A DNA stretch of 64,000 nucleotides from Amylostereum areolatum (GCA_012932865.1 SAXG01000002.1:1798001-1862000), one strand, 5' to 3'; numbered from the stretch's first letter, positions 30,750-42,298 are shown. Translations and numbers: made by a program. The notes: generated by a model from the letters alone, not told the origin.

Positions 30750-32041
30750 GACGGCCCACGAACATGGCTCAAGCCTTTCCCCATAGACACGGCTTCCTTC
30801 AACGCAACCTTTTCGCAATTTTTAACTCATCGCCAACGACATTACTCGCATCATGGACTGCCTTTCCCTCTTCTCACGACTTGCAAAATGCCCTTTCACG
30901 GATTTCTTCTTTCTTTCTCTCAAGGTTTTTCATGCATACTGGGTTCTGCTACTCCTCCTGGGAGATCCCAATCCACCGCCCAAGCCCGCGTGCGGGCGCG
31001 GCTCATGATCACGATCACGACTTCCATGCTGGCACCTTCTCTCCGTCTCCTGCACACAAAGATGACTTGATTCAAAACCCCCCACCCATGCATATCATCT
31101 TCACTCCCCGTTTCCCTTCGCCCTTTACCTTACGCGACTAATTCTTCCACCGGTTTATATGCTCTCGTACCGCCCCCCGTACCCTATTTCTCGCTTTGAG
31201 TCTGCAATCGCTTTCGTATATGCTGCCTGCTGCCATACATACTCTCTACCGTTCAGTGGATCCCCTTCGCCCTTGCCGCCTCCTCACCCCCTCCATTTCC
31301 CCGTTCTCTTGCACCCGTTCCCGCCTTCTCCCCACTCACCCACTGCCACCTTTCACCTCCCGCCCTCTCATCCCCCTTTCCCACATTCAGCGCTGTATCG
31401 TATTATATGCATGGCGAAATCGTCCCTCTTCCCTTCCCAATCGTGTATCATCGCGCCCCAAAAGCTGCAAATACTGTACTTAGATGTTCCCTGCCCCCCC
31501 TCCCCTACCGCCCCCTCCCCTTCTCCATATCTTCGGTCTTCATGCGTACTTTCTTTTTTTTCGTTCTTTGACTCCGCGCAGGCGTAGTACACGTACGGTT
31601 CTTCGACTTCGGTGCGCCGTGCGCTTCCCAGGGTTTTTCCTCCTTCTCTTTTTGCGTTCGCGATGTCCAACCCATTCCATGTGGAACTTTATTTTTATAA
31701 CGCGAGGGACAGTCTTCGAAGGTCGACGCGCGTCCGGTGTGAAGATCCGTTGGTATATAAAAGAATAAGTCTAGCGGGCGTATCGTGTACTGTAGTCGTA
31801 CAGGGTGGGGTGCTCTAAAGCCCATCGAAAAGGGCGAATGGAACAACTATGTATGTGTGTGCGTGCGTGCGTGCATTCGTGGTGTGTATGATACGGGTCT
31901 TCGTGCGGGTAGCGTAGCATGTGAACTCGCGACGTGCATGGGGGTAGAAGATAGGGGCTATCCAGGGGGTGGAAGGAGGGGGTGGAGACCGTGGATGTAA
32001 AGTAAAGTTCATGTTATGTGGATTCGATGGCGTGGAAATGG

Positions 32042-32079
<38 letters not shown>

Positions 32080-32353
32080 GGGGGAGAAGGGGTGCGCTAC
32101 CAGCCCCACCGCGGAGAACGCGTTTCTTTACTCGAATGCGGGTTGAACGCTGAGCCCGTAGGGCTGGATACCTCGGACGAGAGCGGGGTAGACGACCTAG
32201 AAGAGTACGCCGAAGGAGGCGGGGAGGGTGCGGGAGATGCGTGAGAAACGAGGTGCGGTGGGGAAGCGAGAATGAGGGAGAAGGGGGTGGAGGATGCGTG
32301 GCGATGCGAAGACAAAAAAAAGGGAGTGAGAAAGGTGAAGGGAGAGAAGTGAA
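30750..32353. other. pyrimidine-rich intergenic region with convergent 3' ends
   Basis: No gene is supported. The stretch 31240-31560 is strongly C/T-rich on the + strand, (GTGC)n-like repeats lie near 31856-31876, and a 35-nt G run lies at 32044-32078. It separates two convergent genes and so holds both 3' UTRs. Confidence 0.5.
32044..32078 (+). repeat. 35-nt guanine homopolymer
   Basis: An unbroken run of G from 32044 to 32078, followed by AGGGGGAG. It lies just downstream of the DUF4048-like gene, whose mRNA would carry it as poly-C if the 3' UTR reaches this far. Confidence 0.95.
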
Positions 32354-34159
32354 CTACCAGTTCCAATCGTCGTCGTCGTCGTCGTCCTGCGCGGGGGCAG
32401 CGACGTTGGCGGCAGACGTGTTGATGGGCGCGGGGGATCGGGGGGTCCCCTTGGGCGTCGGCATCGCCTTGGGCTTGGGCTGAGGCTTGAGTGGGGCGGG
32501 TGTGCGTGGGGATGCGGACGAGTCCGGGAGCATGACGCCGCTCAGGCCGAGGCCGGGCATATCGTCGTCTTCGTCGAGAAGAGACTTGCGGGAGGGAGAA
32601 GGGGAAGGGGTCGCACGCGATCCAGGACCAGGACTCAGCCACGTAGACGAAGGGGCGGGCGAGCAGGGCGCGGGCGACGACGTGGGGGACAGCGCCGCGA
32701 AAAGGGACTGGGAAACGTCCGAAATGAGCACGGACGCGCGCTTTTGTGACTTTGTGAATCTGGAGAAGTCGATGAGGACCGGGAGAGAGAAGTGACGGAA
32801 AAAAGCTTACGTCTTTCCGCTCTCCGACCAACGCTTCCCGACACTGTCCATCCATCCTTGAGCGGCGGAGATGTCCATGTTCACGCCCATGGCGGCGAGG
32901 GAGCCGATGCCCGGGACGGATGCGGGCGGAGGAAGCGTACTCGGCCGTCGATGATGGCTGTCGTCTTCCACCTCGACTGGAGCCGGGACCGGGACGAGCG
33001 ATGCTGCGTCGCGCGACCGTCTTCGGAGGCCCCTCGCGCTTGCGGCCGTGTCTTTCGACGACGACAAGAATGCGGGATTCGGGCTAAACGTCGGCGTTGC
33101 GCCGGTGTCGCGCACGATGAGCTCCTCGACGGGTTTCTTCTGTCCGACCAGGGTCTCCTCGGAGGCGTGCTTCGCGTCTGGTTCTTCCTCGAGCGAGGAC
33201 GCGCTGCTCTGGGAGAACCGCACGCTGCTGTTCGTCATCGTGGCGCTGGAGGCGGTCGTCGAGGCCGACGGACTGGATGCGTGTGCTTGGCGCTTTGCGA
33301 AAGGAGATGGACGTTGGGCGGACGAGTGCGTACGAGGACTAGGGGAAGGTTCGGCCGCAGGGGGCGCGAGGGCGAGGATGCGACCGAGTGAGGGCATGTT
33401 CTCGAGCAGGCTGTCTAGTCCGGAGGCAGACGGCGCATGGCGGGAAGTGGGAGGAGTCGAGGGGAGGGGCGCTGGGGGGGACGCGGACGGGGCAGAGGCG
33501 GCGACGTTGAACGTCTTGCCAAAGTCGCGACGGACGATGCGTTCCCAAGCCTGCTTGAGCGCCAGCAGTTCCGATTCGTGCACGGCGAGCTGCGAACGAA
33601 GCTCGAGACATTTCGACTCTTTCTGCGCGATGAACTGCAACAGCGGCGCGTGTCTGGCGGGAGGTACCACTGTGTCAACACGCCTATATACACATACGGC
33701 AACGAGAGAAAGGGCGCACTTCTCGGCGAGCGTGAGCACGTTTGCTTCCGTCTTTCCGCCACCGTCGCCCACCCCGGCAAACATGCTCCTCCGCCGAACC
33801 TCCTTCGCGTCGCGATTGGGCGTGATGGCGCCGAGGGCGACAGAGGCGCGTTTGTACGCGTTGTTCGGGGGCGGTATGCGCGGGGACCATGAACGCGGAC
33901 TGTCGCTGGGAAAGTAGGAGATGGAGCTCTGTCTCCTGTTCTCCGGGCGTCGGGACGCGGTGCGGGGTACGCCGGTCAAAGGCGGGTCGGCGAGGGAGTG
34001 GGAGTAGGATGTGGGAGAAGAGGACGTTGAAGGAAGGGGAAGCGGGGCCGTTTGAGGGCCTGGCGAATCTGAAAGCGAGCGGGAGGGTAGATGCAGCGGT
34101 CGGGGAGCACCGGTGGAGATGGTGAGCGCACCGCGCTTGCTGGTGCCCGGCTGATCCAT
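32354..34159 (-). CDS. DUF4048-like fungal protein, Ser/Pro-rich
   Basis: Start ATG 34157-34159 (MDQPGTSKRGALTIST). One intron near 32764-32814 joins DSVGKRWSESGKT to TKSQKRASVLISDVSQSLFA. Ordered landmarks are RRQSSISYFPSDSPRSW, an AYKRASVALGAITPNRDAKE segment, and a coiled-coil candidate (FIAQKESKCLELRSQLAVHE, SELLALKQAWERIVRRDFGK). A helical LDSLLENMPSLGRIL and NMDISAAQGWMDSVGKRW follow, and the acidic DDDDDDDWNW end (stop 32354-32356). The SYFPSDSP and GWMDSVGK...SQKRASVL blocks are what I associate with the DUF4048 family, a fungal group of unknown function. An intron may also lie within 33660-33730 (CALSLVAVCVYRRVDTVVPP), which reads like intron sequence. Confidence 0.7.
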
Positions 34160-34470
34160 GGCGGGGGCGGCGGGGGCGGCGGGAGCGGCGGGGAGGAAGG
34201 CGGGGAGGACGTTATGAACGTCTGAGACGATGACGGGAACGACGAGATGAAAAGCGAAGACGCGGTGAACGGCCTCGGTCTCGGCCATCGAACGCTTTGG
34301 CCGTGTCTCTATGGCAGCCATTGCGCTCGTCCACGTTCCTCTCCCCCCCACTTTTCTCTCGCGATACATATACTTGCATTCCAAAGCGTGATGTATTTTG
34401 CATGAACGTCGAACACATGAACACACATCGCGCACACCGTCTATCTCCGCCCTAGACCACACCAGGCTGT

Positions 34471-35052
34471 CTAATGTCCCGACCCGCTCTCCTTCTCCGC
34501 CTCCTTCAGGAAGTTCTTGATGCTGTTCAAACGACCGTTCACAAACCCGCCCTGAATCAAAAGGAACACCGTGCACGTACAAGTCCTCCTCATCCCTGTA
34601 AGAAGAAAATGCGGCGATCAGCTCAATGCAACCAAGGAAGACGCGGGCAAGCAAGTCGATGCGCCAATTTCCACCAGGTTCACCGCCAACTCACGACCGC
34701 GTACAGGAGAGAGAACACTCACTTTGAGCTCGCGTCCACTTTCACGCTCTCCTTGACCTCCTTCAGCGACTTGGGCGCGTCCTTGGACCCTCCTGACGTA
34801 GCGGCCACCGACAGGCCAACTGTAGAGATAAGCGTACCCAACGCGAGGTACTCGGTTTTGATGACACGGCCAAGGATAGTACTACACGCGTAAATTGTGA
34901 GGTCGGACGAGGGCACGAACAGCGAATGTCCGAAGAGAACCAGGACGTATAACGGGACGTGCAAGCCAGCCAAAATACGGCAAGCGCGATATGATTGAAA
35001 ACACTGTCAGTGGTTCGTTTTTAAAAGGCGAAGAAATAACGCACTAAGACAT
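34471..35052 (-). CDS. ATP19: mitochondrial ATP synthase subunit k (Atp19), four exons
   Basis: Exons are 35045-35052 (8 nt), 34723-34881, 34581-34595 (15 nt) and 34471-34522, all with GT-AG introns; total 234 nt, 77 residues. Spliced, it reads MSYTILGR, then TEYLALGTLISTVGLSVAAT (single membrane segment), KESVKVDASSKDEE and FIKNFLKEAEKE at the C-terminus. This layout, a short N-terminus, one membrane helix, then SSK-acidic-FIxxFLKEAE, is that of fungal Atp19, a small F1Fo subunit involved in dimer assembly. Unspliced frames make no sense of the N- or C-terminus, whereas the spliced one fits both ends. Divergent from the tRNA-Arg at 35176. Confidence 0.9.
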
Positions 35053-35175
35053 GACGAAGGATGCAGAAGTGAGTGGGACCGTTGGAATGTGTCCGACAGC
35101 GAGCAAGCACTTCCGGCCTTCACCGGGACTTCCCGAGGCACTTGATGTAATTTATTTTACTCTCCACCTTCACAT

Positions 35176-35254
35176 GGCCGCCTGGCGAAATGGCATCGCG
35201 TCTGACTACGATGACGTTATCAGGAGATTGCAGGTTCGACCCCTGCGGTGGTCA
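35176..35254 (+). tRNA. tRNA-Arg(ACG) with 7-nt intron, second copy
   Basis: Same fold and anticodon as the copy at 21003-21081 on the other strand. The 72-nt mature sequences are identical, and only two intron bases differ. A T6 terminator starts right after the discriminator A. Flanks outside the gene do not match, so this is not a recent segmental duplication of any length. Confidence 0.93.
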
Positions 35255-36139
35255 TTTTTTCATCCATACATACTAGCCACAGTGTCGTATTTTCCTAATT
35301 ACTACTATAATCTATTTTTTGGCAAACAGCCGAACTCTAAGGCGGCGAGTTTGAAGGACCCCATTCAGATCGTGAACTTATACACTAAACGTTGATACAA
35401 GATCGTGTCGCTCGCCGCGGGGATCGCAAACGGGGGACAAGAAGCACAGGACGCAGAGCGAGCCAGTGTGTTTTGGAAAGGAGAAGTCGGTTTCATCCTT
35501 TAATACAAAGAGAGACGCGGTGGAGCGCTGCGTCACGTCACGACACAAACCGCGAGACAAGTGAGCTTTCTGATTGGTTGTGGGACAACAGCCACGTCAT
35601 CGTAACGCGACGCGTGACAAGTCGCGTTGACAAATGCACGTGGCTGCTTGCGTCATCCTAGGCTTGCGCGTCGGCCGGGTCGCCGCGTCGCTCTTCGTCT
35701 TGACCTCCACCACGTACTTGGCCACCGTCATACCTTCCCACTCTCTATGGCACCTCTACGCACCGCCGTTAGCGTCAAAGTAGCCTCCATGGCACAGCCC
35801 TACTTATACCTTTTACTTTGTATATCAGAAAACAAATTCAAATCAATTTTCCTCCAAAGCAATGTTTGTGCAGCAACATGGACGTGTTTTGTCGCTTCGG
35901 TCACGATGACCGCGTCGCTCCCACCCCCCCTGATTGGATTTATTTATATATCTAGAGATTTTTCGGGAAATTTCCTCGGTGCTCGGATGAGGCGTGGTGG
36001 TCCCGAGCTCGAGTGATGTACGACACGACCCGACCCGACACGACACAGTACAGCACACCCTGTCATCTGCATCCAGTGCATCTCGGTGCGTTCATCTGGA
36101 TCATGTGCGCATTTTCTTTCTCTCTTGCGAGACGAACTG
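35255..36139. other. intergenic region
   Basis: No supported gene. A 208-codon minus frame (35944-36570) crosses into the relic on the other strand but has no recognisable features. ACGACACGACC-type short repeats occur near 36010-36050. Confidence 0.35.
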
Positions 36140-36816
36140 ACATGTACTATTTGTGCAGAAGAATCTATGCGAGTTGGGGGTGACATTGGCTGGCCATTGG
36201 GACGGTGCACCGAGCAGGAACGCAGGTCCACTGATTCCGTCCAAGATGCAGCCCCCAGAAACAGTGCCCATTCAACCTCCTCGCAAGCGAACGAGAACAC
36301 GGCCGTCCAGGTATGACTGACCTTAACAAACTGATCAATGTCCTTGCTTACTATATTGTTGTCTACAGCTTTCCTCGGCTGACGCCATTGGCCACCGCCG
36401 GTCTTGAGTGCGAGCACAACGACATCCTCAGGATCCTGAAGGTCCGCAACAGCATTGTATTGTGTCGTCCACGTCCGAATCAACGACAGGTGACACGATA
36501 ATGCAAGAACCCAACCAACCAGCAAGCCTCGAACGGAGCTTTCATAGATGGTACGTGCATACAGTATCAATCAATGTGATAGTAAAGGCTTTACTGATCC
36601 TTTTGTTATCCATATCACAGGTGATATGTCCTCATCGACATTGCATATTCGCAGGCCTACTCGGCCCTCGGCGACTTGCTTCCTACGCCCCCAAGGACTC
36701 CAGCTCTGAACCCTCAAGGAACAGAACAACCCACTCTGCTATCGAAATGGCAGATTGCCAAGAGAGCCCGACACGAGCGAGAGCATTTGGGACCGTCACA
36801 AACCCCTCTACTGTAG
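36140..36816 (+). pseudogene. possible gene relic, coding-like exons without an intact frame
   Basis: Exon-like pieces with host codon use can be read. 36152-36311 gives PSKMQPPETVPIQPPRKRTR and ends at GTATGACTG. After CTACAG at 36368 comes PRLTPLATAGLECEHNDILR in the same phase, ending at TAA 36499-36501. A further piece (NQQASNGAFID) splices well at GTACGT to SALGDLLPTPPRTPALNP and LLSKWQIAKRARHEREHLG, stop 36814-36816. The TAA interrupts the series. No family is recognised. It is either a decayed gene or one with an exon structure I could not solve. Confidence 0.3.
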
Positions 36817-36874
36817 GCGGCTGTAGTTTGGCAACTCGCAACCGGTGTCACATGACCGTGGGAGCGGGTAGAGG

Positions 36875-36930
36875 AGGGCAACCCGGCCTCGGGGACGGGG
36901 GACATCCACTTTAGGCAACGCAACCTCTTG
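36875..36930. repeat. copy 1 of a direct repeat flanking the hAT-type MITE region
   Basis: Contains GCAACCCGGCCTCGGGGACG then GGGGACATCC and TTAGGCAACGCAACC. A related copy is at about 37745-37825 (GCAACTCAGCCTCGGGGACA, TTAGGCAACCGCAACC), same orientation. Origin unknown. Confidence 0.55.
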
Positions 36931-37084
36931 TGAGTGAGCTCTCCCAAAGGGCCAAAGCTGTCCTATGTAGCGTCGAGTGATCATCCTCACGCTTTGGCCC
37001 ATTACACTGTACACGAATCTGTATATGAATACAAGGTTTTGTGCACACTGACCACCTTATTTGTCACTGAGTGCTGATTAGCTC

Positions 37085-37588
37085 AGGACCCCTGAAATTC
37101 CCTATAAATGATTCATCTCGGACCACCGAAAATTTGGGCCTTATGGGAACCTATGTATGGTACTCTCCACCGAAAATGGGCCCCGTAGGGCCGACATGTT
37201 GGAGCTAAGAACCACTGAAAAGGAACCCGCCCGTCCGAAGTCCCATCTTCACCACCGAAAATGGTAAGCATCTGAACACGCCGAGGATCTGTCAGTTCCA
37301 ATCACAAGTATTTTGCATATTTTGCTTCCCATGGGTCTATGGAAGCAAACTAGGCATGTTATAGCAAGCTTGTGCATAAAATGAGAGTTCTGCTCTGGAA
37401 ACCTCGACGCCGAAGGCGTGGGAAATTAGACTATTTTTAGATATGTATAGTCTAAGAACCACTGAAAACGGCTGACTTGAAAAAATCTATCATGTAAATC
37501 ACCGAAAATGGCCCAAATTCTGTCCCAGCGCACCACCGAAAACAGGTCACCCTGGGATGAATGCTCTATAGGGAATTTCAGGGGTCCT
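37085..37588. mobile_element. 504-bp hAT-type MITE with 22-bp TIRs and 8-bp target duplication
   Basis: Perfect 22-bp terminal inverted repeats AGGACCCCTGAAATTCCCTA-TA lie at 37085-37106 and 37567-37588. Directly outside both ends stands the same 8-mer ATTAGCTC (37077-37084 and 37589-37596). Eight-bp target duplications are typical of the hAT superfamily. The interior has no transposase frame but carries about seven copies of a short CACCGAAAA/CACTGAAAA motif, possible subterminal transposase-binding repeats. Confidence 0.85.
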
Positions 37589-37596
37589 ATTAGCTC

Positions 37597-38182
37597 ATGA
37601 GGCTGGCAGCGCTGCGGCGGTTTGTAGAAAACAAAATACAATATGAGCGAACCTCATGTCGATTTCGTACTTGGTGCCGCTGGTGACGTATTCTTGAGGG
37701 TTTTTGACCTTTTTTTTGCGAAAATTAAGCATGGGTAAGCGGAAAGCAACTCAGCCTCGGGGACAGGAGACAACCCGCAAATTAGGCAACCGCAACCGAC
37801 CCCCGGGGACAGGGGACGTTGCCTAACGTCGGCCGCGTACAGTAGGCATCCCGGCTACAGTTTCCCTACTATCGGACTGCGAGTTGAATCTTCTACACTT
37901 CATGCTTAGTACTTAGTTATGCTTATTTGTTGCTTATTTGAATACAATCACCACAGCCTTGCTACTTGAATGAGTGCAATGCACGGGTCTATGCTAGTTT
38001 GATACATATACATAAGAAAGTACAGCATAAGAGACACCCCAATACGTAACCTAACCCTACACTCTTGTGTGCCCACGTCGAGAAAAGAGGCGAAACCCCG
38101 GGAAACAACAGAGATAATGTTATGCACTTGCAAGCGTTCGTGTTTCTTGGACTCGCAGCGGAGCGCCCGGTCGAGAGTGAGA
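37597..38182. other. intergenic region with second copy of a direct repeat
   Basis: About 37745-37830 resembles 36875-36930 (GCCTCGGGGACA and TTAGGCAACCGCAACC), followed by another CCGGGGACAGGGGAC and GTTGCCTAACG. The rest is AT-rich and holds the laccase 3' side. No gene seen. Confidence 0.45.
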
Positions 38183-40786
38183 TCACTGGAACTCCGGCGC
38201 GAGAGCGTCGTAGGTTGGGCAAAGGTCGCTGTGCAGAGGACGCGATCAGTTCGTCTCGGACGCTTGTAGAAGGGGAGGAATACGTACTCCCAAGACTGCG
38301 GGACGATCTGCGATTGAGGACCGCTCACGTTGTCCTCAGGACGCTCTCCGAAAACGATCGCAAGACCAGCTTCAAGATGCCAGTCTACGGAGATCATGAT
38401 GGTTGTCAGCACCTTGGGTATCTTGTCGATTGAAGCAAGTTGGGAGTTGCTCACCAATGTGGCAATGCAGGAACCATGCGCCGGGATTGCCAGAGAAGAA
38501 GCGGAAGGTGGTGTTGCCACCGTTAACTGCACGGCACCGGATGAGCGATTGTGCACAAAGGAGGGAAGTGAGAATGGCGTACTGGGAAGGACGTCGCGGC
38601 GTGGGGGATTGGCGTAGTTGATAACATCGCTGTTCGACGTCTGCACGATGTCGAACGTGTGGCCATGCAAGTGGAACGGGTGCGCGCCGCCACCGGGGAT
38701 CTGGACCTCGATGATCGTGTTGGGCGGGATAACCTGGACCTGCTCGGACGGGAAGAAGTCCTCCGGTTTCTTCGCTCCGCTCAGGATTTGCAGTAGCACA
38801 GGTACGGTTGGGGAGATGTATGAGATGTTGTTGATGTCGAAGAAGGGAGGGTTCGGCTGGAGTGACGTAACCGTTAGCCAGGTGGCCCGCGATAATGAAC
38901 AAGAGCGGCGGCGTACCTGCGCGATGTTGAGGGTGATGTGGTGCACGGGGCCATCCGCGTCGGAGAGCCCTCCGGGGCCAACTTCAGCGATGGGGTGCAT
39001 CTCGGCGTCGTCCAACTTCTTGCCTGGAACGTTCGTAGTCGTGGGCTCGACCTCAGCAGCGCCCTTGTACCGGAGTACGGCCTTGGTCAGGCTGGGGTCC
39101 ACTAGGAGCAAGGTCAATGCTGAAGTTCAACACTGTCAAGAGGCGAACTCACAGTTGGGGTTGCCCGCGGCCCCGCCAGCACCACCCGTACCACTAATGA
39201 AAGCGTTAGAGACGACGAGTCCGAGAGGCGGAAAAACATACGGAGCGCGGATCCAGTAATTGTCGACAGGCTGGTTGGCATTCAGAACGACGGAAACGCG
39301 TTGAGCTGGTCTCGTCTCGTCAGCCAGGATCTATCTTAAAGCAAGCGGGACCGCATCTCACCAGCGTAAACATCCGCATTCTGAACCTCGACGGGGTCGT
39401 GTTCAATACCATCGAGCTCGATAACCGTCAGGTTGTGGCCGTCCACAGAGAACGTGAAGAAAGGACGACACGAGAGGCTGATGAGGCGCAGGCTGGATAG
39501 AGAGATGAATACATGCGGCGGGCGGGAGAGAAACTTGCTCTGACCGGTAGCGCTTGCCTTGCTCGACGTTGATGACGGAATACGGGACCTCGGGACCGCC
39601 GACGTAGCGTCCAACACCGTTGATGAGGCCAGAATCGGGGATCCTGGGTTCCACGATGGTTGAGTAAAGGTTGTTAAAAAGAGTACACGATACTTACGGC
39701 ACTCTTCCACTCTTGAAGAACGCGTCCTGTGCATCGGGAGCCACCGTGTGGTACCTACACGAGTGAGAAACTAACGCACGAATCAAGCATGTGAACATAC
39801 CAGTCAGCAAGCGTGACGATGGTAGTTTCTGAAGAGGAGATCAGTAAATGCATCAATGGCGGGCGGTAAAATGTGAAGCTGACCATCGTCAACGTCGTAC
39901 AGGTCCTGAAGTGGGTCGTTCGGGTCTACATACAGAAATTTAGAGCCGGGTTTAACCATGAGCGTGAGAGTCTCACCATAGATGACCAGCGCTCCACGCA
40001 GGCCATCACAATATTGGGTAGACAGATGGCTATGGTACCAGAAGGTGCCCTGCATAATATCTCAGCCAACAATCCGGGGCTCGATGGCCGTCAGGTACTT
40101 ACTGTTTGTTCATCCAGAGGGTAGGCGTAGCTAGGAGCACCATAAGCATAGTGCAGCAATGACAGTGATGAGACACTTACGTGAACGTGTGATCCGGAGC
40201 GATGGGACATTGGTTGACGAAGCTGTATAGGAGTGTGAAAATCGATAGAAACGGTAAGAGCATAGTAACGCACGCAGGGCCATCCATTACAGAGTGACGA
40301 GCCTGGAAGAGCCCGTGCCAGTGCTATAGACATAAGGTCATTAGAGCTGATCAGAGATGAGGAGTAGTCAAACGCACGATAGAAGTGCTCCGGCGCATGG
40401 TAGGGTCGTTCAGGGTGTTTTTCGTGACGATCTAGTGAAGGGAAATTCAGCAAAGCAAGGCAGGGTGCTGCGGCAGCGCATACCTCCAAGTCATCGCCTT
40501 TGCTTGCCGTGATGACTGGACAAGCCATCAGTGACATTCAACAAAGGGGGGGATCATCCGTACGTGTCCCGGGGAAAATATCGTTGACCGTGATAGCGCT
40601 GCAAGGATACACGATGAGCGTTACAGTACATGTGGTAGATTACAACTACGAGGCCACGAACCTGCGCTCGAATCCATCTGGAGCTATCACTGTATTCTTA
40701 ATGTCGAAGTCGTAGTGACGGGTGACCGCAAAAGCCGCAGGAAGGAGAGCGAGACTCAGGAAGTTGGGGAAAGAGACGAAGCCCAT
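38183..40786 (-). CDS. laccase (multicopper oxidase)
   Basis: Laccases oxidise phenolic compounds with reduction of oxygen to water; fungal forms act in lignin modification, pigment and morphogenesis. Start ATG 40784-40786, with a secretion signal ([20 protein letters not shown]). All four copper signatures are present: [34 protein letters not shown] and [18 protein letters not shown]. The residue ten after the Cys of L4 is Leu, the axial position of type-1 copper. L4 is split by an intron after HCHI. About ten short introns are needed. A last intron after PQSW joins to [15 protein letters not shown], a classic laccase C-terminus, stopping at 38183-38185. Without that splice the frame would run on to 37948 as nonsense. 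No frame break noticed. Confidence 0.93.
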
Positions 40787-42298
40787 GATAGTCTGAACGT
40801 TGATGTTCTTGGAACTGGCTGCTCCCAACCTCAGCCAGCTGCCTTTTAACAAGAAATCAGAGCGCCCTACCAAGCGATCATCGGCTCTGTCTTGACAGGC
40901 GGGATGGCTTGAGTTCCCACCGTACGAGAGGGCCAGGACACGGCGGGGAGGGTGAAGCCGCCAAACCAGCAGAGGCGCGTAGCCGGGTCGGTAATGCGTA
41001 TATTGCGCCTCGTACCGCCATGGAACTCAAACATTGTACCCCTGAATGCCGAGCAAAAAATGCCCCAATAAACGCAAGGCAGTTTTAGTCGTCGCGAGCC
41101 TGCGTGAACGGTCCGTCACTTGTGCAGTGAGTGGACTGCAGTTCATCTCTCCACGACATCAGCTCAGAAACACCCCTCGAACGGCGCGATAGTTGTGTCT
41201 GAGTGTCAGAAAGTGGTGAACGTAGCAATTAAATGTACTCACCTGTACGCTCGTGCCTACTGAGCGGGATAGCAGCGTACTCTCTGAAACTCACGATACC
41301 GAGATCCGTGGGAGTTAGATACAGGCGCGTTGGGCCATGTGTCTCATCCATAGGATCTATAAGCGTTGAACGTTGAACGTTGAGCCCTGACCGAAAGTCC
41401 CTGCTCCTGAAGCCTGAGGCTTGGGCGCTGGGCGCCTGTACTTCCGAACCAGTGCTACAGCAATCCTGTGGAGTCAAAGAAAGCGGTGTGTATGTCAACA
41501 GGTAGCATCCGGTTGCGCATACATTGCCATCTCAATGCATGCATAGGTGACAGGACTGTATAATGGAGCAGGAGTGAGCACCACGACGTGAGAGAGGCCA
41601 GCTTCATCCGTCTCGAGCCGGGAGCCATCCTAATCTTGTCGGCACCTGAAAGCAAATCCGTGAGAATGAGAAAAGAGCAGTCAAGGATTGCTCTATCAGC
41701 CCAACCATGGCAAGACGACTTGAGGCTCCGGCGGCGTATGACTGAGCGTATTTTGCGAATGGTTACACAACACGGCGACACAAAGTGGCCTGGGAAGAAC
41801 TACACGTTTCTCACAGCGGGGTTCAGCAGAGCGGCGTTAGTAGTATGATTGACGTTAAATCTTGGCACGATACTACCATTACATGGCTCGGGATCTTCAT
41901 GAGAAAGTGAGCGGCGACACGCCGACAAGAGGACTGACCGTGAGACTGACCACGAGAAGCCACACCGGTTTCATGTAACGTACGTTTCCGAATACCGGGG
42001 CGGTTCGACTATCTTCTCACGTTGTCGATGTACGTTTGATGTGGGCCTGGGGGCCTGTTGGAGGAGCTGGCCTCTCGCACAACATTGCGTGAATGAAATG
42101 TGCCGACTGGCCAGAAGCTGGGAAGATCATACAGCGGAAGTACCAGACTCAGTACCTGAGGCTATTTCGACAAACATCTTCACACCATCACGTGTACGTT
42201 CGGTCTTGTACTCTCCAAACTCTACATAGAGCCTCCCGCTTCGCCAAATTTGCGCTTGGCGTATGTCCATAGAGTATGTGCATAGCAGGTGTATGTTA
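40787..42298. other. intergenic region, laccase promoter side
   Basis: No gene is supported; frames at 41229-41498 and 41455-41781 (minus) are open but featureless. A small GTTGAAC triple repeat lies near 41365-41382. It should contain the laccase promoter and the desaturase 3' UTR. Confidence 0.4.

Noticed and set aside
32097..32855. 252-codon minus frame
   Set aside because: It crosses the poly-acidic end of the DUF4048-like gene in a different phase and is a shadow.
33048..33917. 289-codon + frame antisense to the DUF4048-like gene
   Set aside because: A GC-rich antisense shadow with no motif; the minus frame has family blocks and a good splice.
35944..36570. 208-codon minus frame
   Set aside because: No recognisable domain or signal, and it overlaps exon-like pieces with proper splice sites on the other strand.
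37130..37545. Repeated CACCGAAAA motif as a CRISPR-like array
   Set aside because: Eukaryotic context, irregular spacing and very short repeats inside a TIR element; subterminal transposon repeats explain it better.
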